From: Candidatus Iainarchaeum sp.
Lineage (GTDB): Archaea > Iainarchaeota > Iainarchaeia > Iainarchaeales > DTGL01
Assembly (NCBI GenBank): GCA_021163505.1
Contig: JAGGVE010000001.1
Span: 1-32,129 of the forward strand
Direction: 5' to 3'
Length of the DNA stretch: 32,129 bases
Numbering within the stretch: the first letter of the stretch is position 1; every line of letters begins with the position of its first letter. Positions 25,343 through 32,129 of the stretch are shown in pieces. Position numbers and translations under genes: made by a program. Below the pieces are notes generated by a model. It worked only from the letters and a program-made list of their open reading frames with translations. It searched no databases and was not told the DNA's origin.

Positions 25343-25380
25343 GGTTCTGTTTCAAAAATCGCTGGCAAAATTTATTAAGC
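25343..25380. repeat. 38-bp direct repeat, right copy
   Basis: This copy is identical to 24557-24594 in the same orientation, 786 bases apart, and forms the left end of the 167-bp element. Confidence 0.85.
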
Positions 25381-25509
25381 GGGGCGGTGTAGTATCACTG
25401 AGGTGCGCTCAGAGAGAGCTGTGCAGAGGGAAAAGCTGAGAAACTGGAAGGTACTGATAAGGAAGGCTTATTTTTTGATTTTGTTACCAACGAAATTTAG
25501 AACAGAACC
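25343..25509. mobile_element. 167-bp MITE-like remnant with IS6-like terminal inverted repeats
   Basis: The left end (GGTTCTGTTTCAAAAATCGC...) and the reverse complement of the right end (GGTTCTGTTCTAAATTTCGT...) match at 21 of 28 positions, with the outer nine identical. The first 38 bases equal the repeat at 24557. Inside, a short frame starting at 25403 reads LRNWKVLIRKAYFL. This could be the last bit of a transposase, since IS6-type transposases often end with a W..LI..A segment; that reading is tentative. No matching 8-base target duplication flanks it. It is probably an internally deleted element; the parent is not in the window. It fills most of the 300-base gene-free stretch 25301-25600. 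Confidence 0.6.
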
Positions 25510-25522
25510 AATTAACGAAACC

Positions 25523-25530
25523 TTTATATA
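25523..25530 (+). promoter_or_regulatory. TATA box for the 25601-30560 operon
   Basis: TTTATATA, preceded by ACGAAACC, lies about 75 bp before the start codon at 25601. Transcription would begin near 25551, giving a leader of about 50 bases that includes the GAAGGTGAT ribosome site. The box lies 14 bases beyond the mobile remnant. Confidence 0.5.
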
Positions 25531-25600
25531 GTGAAATAATATTCTATTATTAAATTCACGGTTGCTTTTACATTTAATGTGCTTGTAGAAGGTGATTCTT

Positions 25601-26188
25601 TTGGATAAGCGATGGAAAAATCTTATAATTGTTTTTGGGGTTATCGCCCTGTTGGGTTTTGTTTACTATCTGTATATCTCAAGACCTTCTTTTGTCCCAG
25701 AATATTCTGCCATGCTTACGCTGATGGAAAAGTATGGTGTTGATGCAAAACAATTTCCCTCAGCGCTAGCTGGAATCTCAAACCTTTCCGAGCCTCAGCT
25801 TGAAAAGTTAAGTACCGAGCTTAAAGATTTTTCGAATAAAACCAACGAGGCCTGGCTTAAGGACCTTGCGCTGATATACTCTGATTTTGCCGAAATGGAG
25901 CTAAATAGAAAAAAACTGGAAAAAGCAAGCTTGCAGGCAAAGAGTCTAACTGCAAGTGCCTGTGAAAGAGTTTCGCTGTTCAATGAGATGAAGAAAAGAG
26001 GCGGTTCTGTGGTTAAAATTTCGGAAAAATTATTCCAAGCCACAAGTGATTTTTCCAAAAAATACCCCGATAAAACTGCAGAGATAAAGCTTTATGTTGC
26101 CCCTACTGCAACACAGCTCGCAAGAATAAGGGAATCATATAAAATGCAGAGCGCCTTTGTTGGCGCTCTTGGGGAGGTGTGTAAATGA
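25601..26188 (+). CDS. Membrane-anchored coiled-coil protein
   Basis: I choose the TTG at 25601 (MDKRWKNLIIVF) because GAAGGTGAT just before it matches the archaeal SD; the GTG at 25592 lies inside that SD. The 195-residue protein has one N-terminal helix (about 7-26) and a helical, Lys/Glu/Ser-rich external part with heptad-like leucines (LEKLSTELKDFSNKT; LNRKKLEKASLQAKSL). Two cysteines are visible. No family is recognised. It overlaps the next gene by ATGA, so it is co-translated with the large secreted protein and may anchor or chaperone it at the membrane. Confidence 0.75.
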   Translation: MDKRWKNLIIVFGVIALLGFVYYLYISRPSFVPEYSAMLTLMEKYGVDAKQFPSALAGISNLSEPQLEKLSTELKDFSNKTNEAWLKDLALIYSDFAEMELNRKKLEKASLQAKSLTASACERVSLFNEMKKRGGSVVKISEKLFQATSDFSKKYPDKTAEIKLYVAPTATQLARIRESYKMQSAFVGALGEVCK

Positions 26189-28344
26189 GCACTAAACATA
26201 TTTTTACATTGTTTTTGCTTATGTTTGTTTTGGCCCCATTAGCCAGTGGATTTAGAATAGTTGCAAATATGAAACCAACTGAGATGCCAGACGGTACTCT
26301 TGGTTATACCTACGAAACAAGGTATCGTTCTGATTCGCATGTACTTATTAATGAACCAAATACATTCGAACTGAACCTCCGAGAAGAGCTAAGCATGCTT
26401 AATAGCGCTACTTTTGAGAAAATATTTGACAATCTCTATAATGGCGTATATACATTCAAACTCACAAGAATTGAGCCTACAAGTTATAGATTGAATGACG
26501 ATGGCAGTTATAGGTGTGTTGATAGGTGTAATACTGGCCCTAAAGCAGAGCTTATTCTTACACTGCCGGATGGACGTCACAATAATCCAAAATTCAAGGC
26601 AGCGATTGATAAGGTTTCGGGGGACTGGGTAAGCTTTGGCCCTGTCAGGTATGCGATTACTAATATTGAAGTTGCAGACTTTTATGAAAATTATATTGGT
26701 TCTGATCGCTATTACCTTCCAAACCCGCCAAATCCTCGCGTTGCAGTTGATTTTTGCATAATATTTGGATATATAAATGAGCGTAGGCGAACAGTGATTC
26801 CACGCGCATCAATGGAAAACTGTTTTGAGAGCATTGATGAGCTCCTTGCTTTCCTCGCGACAAAATATAGTGAAGATATTGTCTTTTCTGCAGGTGATGT
26901 TCTGGTTTCAGAGGGCCCTTCGTGGGCTCAGTGCGATATTGACTTTGAGAAGGAATCAGAGCTGCTAGAGGTTAAGGCAAGGCCCAAGCAAGATAAATGG
27001 GATGAAGCAGTTAGAATGGCTAAGTTCAACATGTTTGCAGAAAGCGAGATTGCAGAAACTAGGGGTCCAACGCTGGACCTTGCTGGATTAGTTGCGGAGG
27101 ATACCGGGAATGCACTTTTTGACAGCGCGTATAAATTCGATCTCATTTCCTTCAGCCCAAAGATTTTAACGCCGACTGGCACCATTGTTGAGCGCAAGGG
27201 TATTCCTGATGCAGATATAAAAATAACTGAAGTTAACAGTGGCGAGGCAAAGCATTCCAGGATGGATTATCATATAAGTGATTCTGAATTGCAGGCGCAG
27301 TATTCGTTTGGCGGAAAAAAACAGATCATACTGAGGCTTTATCAGAACCCAGCGGAGATAGAGATGCCCTACTTTGTAGATGAACAAAATAATAACTGCG
27401 CTTCTGGGTGTCCTTTATATGGGGTCGGAGTAGGGCATTGCAAAGATGCTTACGTAAGATTTGCAATGAAAGTAAGGCTTTTTGAAAATGAAAACAAGTT
27501 CAGCTGGTTTATGAAGACGAAGCGCGAGGTTCAGACACTTGTACAGGGGCCAAACATTAACATCACTGTAACCGATCTTGGCGGAAACCCTCTGGGCTTG
27601 GGTAGCGCTACGAAAGCCACTATCTCCTTTAATGACCCGGTAACGGGTGAACTGTATTCTATTACCAAAAATGTTTTGGGAGGCACTGTAAGTTTCCATG
27701 CTCCAATCTCTGATTTGGATGAGATTCCAATTACTCTGTCGATTACTGCAACAGGCTATGAGCCCTATAATGAAACATTTGTTTTGGATTCCGAGCCCTA
27801 TAAAAAAGATATTGTGGTTCAGTTGCAGAGCTCTGGCGCTGGGCCGCAGGCCGGCACAGAACCAGAAGTAACAGTTTCCACCAAGTATGTTGTTTTTTCC
27901 TACGCTGCCTTTAAAACCCTAGTAGAAAACTACGTTCCATATTTCACAGGCGAGCAGCTGCCCACTGTTGGCGATGATCTTACAGCTTATCCAAAAGATT
28001 CTTATATCGCTGTTTACAATGCCTTGCGCGACAGCAGAATTTTCAAGCTCGTAGACCCGGAAACTGGTCAGGAAGTGCCCTATTCTTTGGATTTCAGTTT
28101 TACAGGAAGCACGCAGTATAATGGAAAAGAGATTCCTTTGCACGTTGTGATAAAATTTGGTAATCTCTACCTGAATAAAACCTATCAGGCAAAGTTTTTC
28201 CTACCTGTTCCGAGCAGGCTTGCTGGCGGCACGGTGGACTCCTACGAAGACCTGAAAGTTGTTACTGTTAACTGGCGATTTACAGAGAGCGGATTGATAG
28301 AATCTAACTGGCAAACGCGCGATGCTCAATCAGGTGAATGGTGA
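26185..28344 (+). CDS. Large secreted beta-rich protein (paralogue of the next gene)
   Basis: The 719-residue product has a Sec signal (MSTKHIFTLFLLMFVLAPLASG). Its N-terminal ~230 residues align by eye with those of the 28359-30560 product: FRIVANMKPTE against FTIVTQIKESS, then GVYTFKLTRIEPTSY against GVYHIIPSSYKPP, each followed by a Cys-containing turn. A carboxypeptidase-regulatory/Ig-like domain lies at about 450-550 (NINITVTDLGGNPLGLGSA). Unlike its paralogue it has no EF-hand-like loop and no four-cysteine tail; it ends TRDAQSGEW. No C-terminal anchor is seen. It is probably extracellular or envelope-bound, with unknown function. GGGAGGTG lies before the ATG. Confidence 0.82.
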   Translation: MSTKHIFTLFLLMFVLAPLASGFRIVANMKPTEMPDGTLGYTYETRYRSDSHVLINEPNTFELNLREELSMLNSATFEKIFDNLYNGVYTFKLTRIEPTSYRLNDDGSYRCVDRCNTGPKAELILTLPDGRHNNPKFKAAIDKVSGDWVSFGPVRYAITNIEVADFYENYIGSDRYYLPNPPNPRVAVDFCIIFGYINERRRTVIPRASMENCFESIDELLAFLATKYSEDIVFSAGDVLVSEGPSWAQCDIDFEKESELLEVKARPKQDKWDEAVRMAKFNMFAESEIAETRGPTLDLAGLVAEDTGNALFDSAYKFDLISFSPKILTPTGTIVERKGIPDADIKITEVNSGEAKHSRMDYHISDSELQAQYSFGGKKQIILRLYQNPAEIEMPYFVDEQNNNCASGCPLYGVGVGHCKDAYVRFAMKVRLFENENKFSWFMKTKREVQTLVQGPNINITVTDLGGNPLGLGSATKATISFNDPVTGELYSITKNVLGGTVSFHAPISDLDEIPITLSITATGYEPYNETFVLDSEPYKKDIVVQLQSSGAGPQAGTEPEVTVSTKYVVFSYAAFKTLVENYVPYFTGEQLPTVGDDLTAYPKDSYIAVYNALRDSRIFKLVDPETGQEVPYSLDFSFTGSTQYNGKEIPLHVVIKFGNLYLNKTYQAKFFLPVPSRLAGGTVDSYEDLKVVTVNWRFTESGLIESNWQTRDAQSGEW

Positions 28345-28358
28345 AGAGGGAGCGGTAG

Positions 28359-30560
28359 ATGCGATTAAAGAGAAGCTCAATTTTCATCTTGTTTCTTATT
28401 TCTATTGCATTTAGTGCCCATTCTTTTACAATAGTTACGCAAATAAAGGAGAGCAGCCTTTCTATTGATGATGGAGCATATGCTTCTCTCGAACCTATTG
28501 ATTTTGTTATAAATGCTACTAGATTGGAAGCTAAATACCCGTGGCACGGCGTCTACCACATAATCCCTTCTTCCTACAAACCGCCCCAGAAAGATGAGAG
28601 AAGCGGCAATTATCTTGAAAGGTGCGCTCCTTCTGATAAAAGAGCTGTGTTGGTTTGGTTTCTGGAACCCAAAAGCCCTGATTACTCTTTTTCTATAGAC
28701 TTTGAAAGGAAGGTTGCAGAGCCAGATTGGACAAAACTTGATTGTGAAGCCGGCGTGGGATATACTCCTTGGGCAGATATTGGCAAGGTAATTCATTGTG
28801 ATACAATGCATAGGGCAGATGGAATAGGGAAAAGCGGGATTATTGAATACAGGATAGATTCTATAGAAGGACCCGAATATATTTGTAGACATGGAACTGG
28901 ACTGTTTGGAGTTGGTTATGCATGTAACATACAAGAACAGACAGATCGCACGGTCAGAATCAATTTTAGTGTTAGGTTTGGGCTTGATAATAGCACATAT
29001 TCTGACTGGATTTCTTCACCAGATAATATAACTATAAATGGCGTCACGTATAGAATAACAGCATCGCAGCGCAATAGCCAAGTTGAAGTTGCCGGGGATG
29101 AGCTTGGCAGAGAAACAAGCAGAGCGTTGGGTGGCTCTGCAAAACCCAGTGCCCCAAGCGGAGATCACATTCCCGAGTCTTCGGAATGTTCTCTACACAT
29201 AGTGAGTGTAAATGGCAATAATTATGCTTCTCTTGCAGATGATCAAAGCACAGGGGTTAAGAAGATTGGCTGCGCTCCAAACTCAATAGTTACCGTGGTT
29301 CTTTCAGGGAGCCCTGGATGTGTTTACGAATCACTTTCTGCAAAGATAGCCTCCGGGGTAAGTGCTGGCGGCGCCAGTATTATTGGCACTCCTCAATATT
29401 CTCTCACTTTGGAAGGTGCTGATACTGCTGCTTCAGCATTATCTAATGGCAATCAAGCAACTGTTTCCTTTGTATGCGAACGGGACAAGATAGATAATGC
29501 CCCCTTTTTACAGTTCTATGCTGATGCCAGACAATCTGCTTGTGAAACTGCAGTCTGCGAAGCACCTCAAACTGTTATGAGTGAGATAGTTAAGCTTGAG
29601 ATAGCTGTTGAGTCTCCTACTGGCTCTGAAACAGTTACTGGGCAATCACCGGCTGTTCAGAACCTTGATAACTTTTTGCGAGGCATAGGCGAATGTAGCT
29701 CAGATATCCAAAGCGTTGAGATAGTGAATTCTATTGAGAACGGAAAGATATATATATGCGATGACCAAAGAAACGCAGTTTCAAACACAATATCAGTTGC
29801 TTTGGGTGATACTAGCTGTTCTGTGCAACAGACTTGTGTAACTTTGTGGCGCCAGAACCCTTTAAGCGCTTCTTGTTTTGGCTCTGCTGACTTGAGCGGA
29901 GACGGAACAGTTGAAGATGCAGAGAAGTACTACTTTACCCTTCTATGGTGGCTGTATGTTGTTGCTGAACACTATGAATTGGAACCTTATGGTACTGATA
30001 GCGAAAGTGATTTTAAAGCTAAGGCTGAGGAGACCCTTTCTTCATATTTCTATGAACAGCTGGCTATGATAACATGGGATAACTGGTTTGTTCACAACAC
30101 CTACACAAAATGTTTTGCTCCTTCAGAACCACTTAGCTTTTCTATTTCGAAGGATTCCACAGAAACAAGCTTTTTAAATCCAGATGTGGGCTTATTTGAG
30201 CAGAATGTTTACCTCACGGTGCAGCAGCTGGCAGATTATGAAGGCAAGCACATCTGGTTTATTTCAAATAATTATTTTACTTTACCTCTGGTGAATAACT
30301 GTGCCGAGGTAGAACAAGAACAGCCGCAGGAAAAGGCACCTACTGAACAACCGTCAGGTCCCGAGCAGCCTGAACAGCCTAGTGGGCAACGGGAAAAGCC
30401 CATTGTTTCAAGCGGACCCGTAAATCCAGAAGAACAACCAAGGCAGCCTTCAGGTCCAAGCCCCCCTATAGAATTGGCTGGTTGTAACCCCTGTCTTTCA
30501 CCCATTGGCTGCCTTGGCTGTATAGATATTTTGGTTTTGCAGAGTATCCCTTCGGGATAG
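28359..30560 (+). CDS. Large secreted protein with Ca-loop and four-cysteine C-terminal tail
   Basis: The 733-residue product has a Sec signal (MRLKRSSIFILFLISIAFSAHS). Its N-terminal region is paralogous to the preceding protein. A middle domain (about 275-420, ECSLHIVSVNG) resembles part of the 1896-3122 product. DLSGDGTVEDAE (about 508-519) looks like a single EF-hand/dockerin calcium loop. A Pro/Glu/Gln linker with repeated QPSG (about 655-705) leads to the tail at 709-733: C-x2-C-x5-C-L-x-C, then IDILVLQSIP and SG. That tail matches the 1896-3122 product in every spacing. There is no transmembrane helix at the C terminus. It is the last gene of its operon and its stop codon touches that of the facing gene. 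Confidence 0.85.
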   Translation: MRLKRSSIFILFLISIAFSAHSFTIVTQIKESSLSIDDGAYASLEPIDFVINATRLEAKYPWHGVYHIIPSSYKPPQKDERSGNYLERCAPSDKRAVLVWFLEPKSPDYSFSIDFERKVAEPDWTKLDCEAGVGYTPWADIGKVIHCDTMHRADGIGKSGIIEYRIDSIEGPEYICRHGTGLFGVGYACNIQEQTDRTVRINFSVRFGLDNSTYSDWISSPDNITINGVTYRITASQRNSQVEVAGDELGRETSRALGGSAKPSAPSGDHIPESSECSLHIVSVNGNNYASLADDQSTGVKKIGCAPNSIVTVVLSGSPGCVYESLSAKIASGVSAGGASIIGTPQYSLTLEGADTAASALSNGNQATVSFVCERDKIDNAPFLQFYADARQSACETAVCEAPQTVMSEIVKLEIAVESPTGSETVTGQSPAVQNLDNFLRGIGECSSDIQSVEIVNSIENGKIYICDDQRNAVSNTISVALGDTSCSVQQTCVTLWRQNPLSASCFGSADLSGDGTVEDAEKYYFTLLWWLYVVAEHYELEPYGTDSESDFKAKAEETLSSYFYEQLAMITWDNWFVHNTYTKCFAPSEPLSFSISKDSTETSFLNPDVGLFEQNVYLTVQQLADYEGKHIWFISNNYFTLPLVNNCAEVEQEQPQEKAPTEQPSGPEQPEQPSGQREKPIVSSGPVNPEEQPRQPSGPSPPIELAGCNPCLSPIGCLGCIDILVLQSIPSG

Positions 30561-32129
30561 TTACCTTTTTTTCTTTGTGGATTCTGCGGCGCTTTCTTTA
30601 GTATAAGCGTAGTACGCGAGAATCACTATTACAACTGCAACTATTGCTAAAAACAACAACACTATTATATTTTCTATTTTTGGCGCAGCAACAGCTTGGC
30701 CAGCAGGCGCTTTTGGCGTTTCCTCTGCAGGCGTTTCTGTTTCTACTTCTGTTACAGTTTCTTCTGCTAAATTTATAACAATGTTTTTCTTTATCACTCC
30801 GCGGTCTGTGAGAATAACAAGGGGCAATTCAACAGTGTTTTTATCATAGCCTTTGCCAAGGTAGATTGTTGTGGTTATTTCAACACCCGCGTTTTTATCC
30901 ATTGTAAATTGCTCCGGTTCGAAAGTAACAGTGTGCTTTTCGGAGTTTATATCAAGAACTTCTAGCGGGCAGTCACTTGTATTCAATAGTTTTATTTTTG
31001 CCTTTACTGTTCTTTCTTGCTCAATTATTGTTTCTTCAACTTCTGCTTCCGCAGCAACACCTATTTTTTCAGGAAGCGTAGCTGCAACAAGCTTTACTTC
31101 TATTGGGAATTCTTTCTTATAATCTTTGGCTTCTACGGTAAGCAGGCCCTCATAATCACCAGCCTGCTCTGTTATTGCAGGGCTAATGTAAAGATAGAAC
31201 TCCTTGCTTTTGCCCGCTTCGAGCTCAAACTCCTTTGGTTCGAGGTAAATCCATTTTATGCCCGTTACACTTACTTTAACATGCTGTTTTTTTGTTCCTG
31301 TGTTTGTTGTTTTCAATGTCAGCAGTTTACTTTGCGGACAGAGCTGTGGACCAACCTCTAAGGTTAATTCTTTAGCTAATTCGTGGGTATCAACGCTTAG
31401 TGCATAGCAATCCTCAAGCTCTAATTCAAGCGTTAAACTTTCAGAGAACTGTTCGGAGCTTGCATTCAAAGTTAGCTTCTTTGTGCCAGCACTTTCTTTA
31501 CTTATATCAACTGTTGCTATGATTTCCTTCTCCTCTTTGGGCCTTAGTGTTACTTCCCTCTGGCTGAGCTCCCCCTTTAGCCCCTCGATAGATAGAGCAA
31601 GCGTTATTTCGCTATTTTTCTCGTTCTTTAACAGGAATTTATAAGTGAGTTTTCCATCCTCTAAGCAAGATTTTTCTTTTCCAGAGCTTTTTTCAATCGC
31701 AACTTTATAGCAATCCTTTAGCGCTACCTTGTATTCTTCATCAGTTGTCTTTTCATATAAAACAGAATTTGCAATTATCTTGAAGTTGAAGTCGCCTTCT
31801 TTGTTAGTCCTCATAAACTTTAAGCTTACCTCTGCTTCTTCACCTGGCTCGATTGTTATGCTTGTCTGCTCAAGCTTTATCCATTCTGGACCATCAATGC
31901 TTAAGTTAAGTTTGTCTTTGGCTCTGCCCTCGTTTCTTATTTTGATTGTTTTCGTTTCTTCAACATCATTGCATGCCTCTAAGGTCTTCTTTTCGAGCTT
32001 AACAACCTGCTTGTCCGTTAAGGTGATTTTTATACCTTTTTCCGCTTCTATTTCGGTGCCCTTAATTCGTGCAATTATGCTCGCTGTTTTTTCCGCCTCG
32101 GTAGTTTTGCAAGGAGCCTTGACTTTAAG
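30561..32129 (-). CDS. Ig-like repeat surface protein with C-terminal anchor (5' end outside window)
   Basis: The frame stays open to the window edge, well beyond the internal ATG at 31814, so 522 residues of a longer protein are visible. The whole visible part is made of repeated beta-sandwich units with phrases such as EPGEEAEVSLKF, RPKEEKEIIATVDIS, EAGKSKEFYLYISPA and DKNAGVEITTTIYLG, which are typical of NEW3/CARDB-like domains. Cysteines recur about once per unit (ACND, DCYK, DCYA, LCPQS). A Thr/Pro/Glu spacer (EVETETPAEETPKAPAG) leads to one helix (about 24 residues) and a basic tail STKKKR. It is an outward-facing stalk held by its C terminus. Start and signal peptide lie outside the window. 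Confidence 0.82.
   Translation of the reverse strand, partial: LKVKAPCKTTEAEKTASIIARIKGTEIEAEKGIKITLTDKQVVKLEKKTLEACNDVEETKTIKIRNEGRAKDKLNLSIDGPEWIKLEQTSITIEPGEEAEVSLKFMRTNKEGDFNFKIIANSVLYEKTTDEEYKVALKDCYKVAIEKSSGKEKSCLEDGKLTYKFLLKNEKNSEITLALSIEGLKGELSQREVTLRPKEEKEIIATVDISKESAGTKKLTLNASSEQFSESLTLELELEDCYALSVDTHELAKELTLEVGPQLCPQSKLLTLKTTNTGTKKQHVKVSVTGIKWIYLEPKEFELEAGKSKEFYLYISPAITEQAGDYEGLLTVEAKDYKKEFPIEVKLVAATLPEKIGVAAEAEVEETIIEQERTVKAKIKLLNTSDCPLEVLDINSEKHTVTFEPEQFTMDKNAGVEITTTIYLGKGYDKNTVELPLVILTDRGVIKKNIVINLAEETVTEVETETPAEETPKAPAGQAVAAPKIENIIVLLFLAIVAVVIVILAYYAYTKESAAESTKKKR
30566..30576 (+). terminator. Oligo-T terminator within the facing gene
   Basis: Directly after the 28359-30560 stop codon the plus strand reads CCTTTTTTTCTTTG. 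On the minus strand the same bases encode the Lys/Arg tail (TKKKR) of the facing surface protein. With no bases between the two genes, this T-run is the only terminator candidate. Confidence 0.45.

Noticed and set aside
25381-25500. Possible small RNA (local CTGAG/CTCAG hairpin and CTGA boxes)
   Set aside because: There is no C box, no tRNA-like fold and no dedicated promoter. The inverted-repeat ends explain the stretch better.
24557-25509. Whole 953-bp segment as one intact insertion sequence carrying the toxin pair
   Set aside because: There is no transposase gene and no matching target duplication. The left copy is only a 38-base fragment, so a bracketed cassette is the safer description.
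25403-25531. Short frame inside the 167-bp element as a possible gene
   Set aside because: It reads through the right terminal inverted repeat, has no start context, and looks at most like a transposase-end relic.
28377-28934. 185-codon minus-strand frame
   Set aside because: It is antisense to the signal peptide and N-terminal domain of the 28359-30560 gene, which has clear paralogy to its neighbour.
30561-31814. Surface protein gene starting at the internal ATG at 31814
   Set aside because: The same frame continues without a stop to the window end with the same Ig-like repeat character, so the true start is outside the window.

Overview
The window looks like archaeal chromosome, most plausibly from a DPANN-type lineage with a compact genome (Diapherotrites/Micrarchaeota/Woesearchaeota-like; I cannot fix the phylum by eye). 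Reasons: an XPD-type helicase, an archaeosortase, a VirB11/GspE-type ATPase paired with a FlaJ/TadC-like double-domain membrane platform, many class III (prepilin-like) signal peptides, archaeal TATA boxes (TTTAAATA-like) about 25 bp from leaderless starts, GGTG-type Shine-Dalgarno sites, and genes packed end to end. I saw no rRNA, tRNA or CRISPR array.

Layout. 1-903 is the 3' end of an XPD/Rad3-like helicase, convergent with a thioredoxin reductase (905-1813, minus). A divergent gene (1896-3122, plus) encodes a secreted cysteine-containing protein with a distinctive four-cysteine C-terminal tail. From 3125 to 16923 the minus strand carries a secretion/pilus block. In transcription order it holds a 1394-residue pilin-like protein with three von Willebrand A domains, the assembly ATPase, the membrane platform, two pilin-like proteins, an archaeosortase, a PKD-domain secreted protein and a membrane-anchored Ig-like surface protein. 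Facing away from it, 17122-19784 (plus) is a tight run of five small proteins, at least three with prepilin-like N termini, probably minor pilins.

19805-24514 (minus) is a three-gene operon: a secreted HExxH metalloprotease-like protein with a thrombospondin type 3 calcium repeat, a Cys-rich membrane-anchored protein, and an Ig-like stalk protein with an N-terminal anchor. 24557-25509 is a small accessory island. It holds a RelE-like toxin with a winged-helix-like partner, bracketed by a 38-bp direct repeat whose sequence resembles IS6-family ends; the right copy belongs to a 167-bp element with imperfect terminal inverted repeats. 25601-30560 (plus) encodes a coiled-coil membrane protein and two paralogous large secreted proteins, the second ending in the same four-cysteine tail as the 1896-3122 product. 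30561-32129 (minus) is the 3' part of a long Ig-like surface protein with a C-terminal membrane anchor.

Taken together this is a cell-surface region: a pilus-like machine with a vWA giant as probable tip or adhesin, an archaeosortase, a possible protease, and several anchored or tail-tagged secreted proteins. The most novel-looking signals are the pilin/triple-vWA fusion inside the assembly operon and the shared four-cysteine tail on two otherwise different secreted proteins. Functions of most secreted proteins are inference from architecture only.
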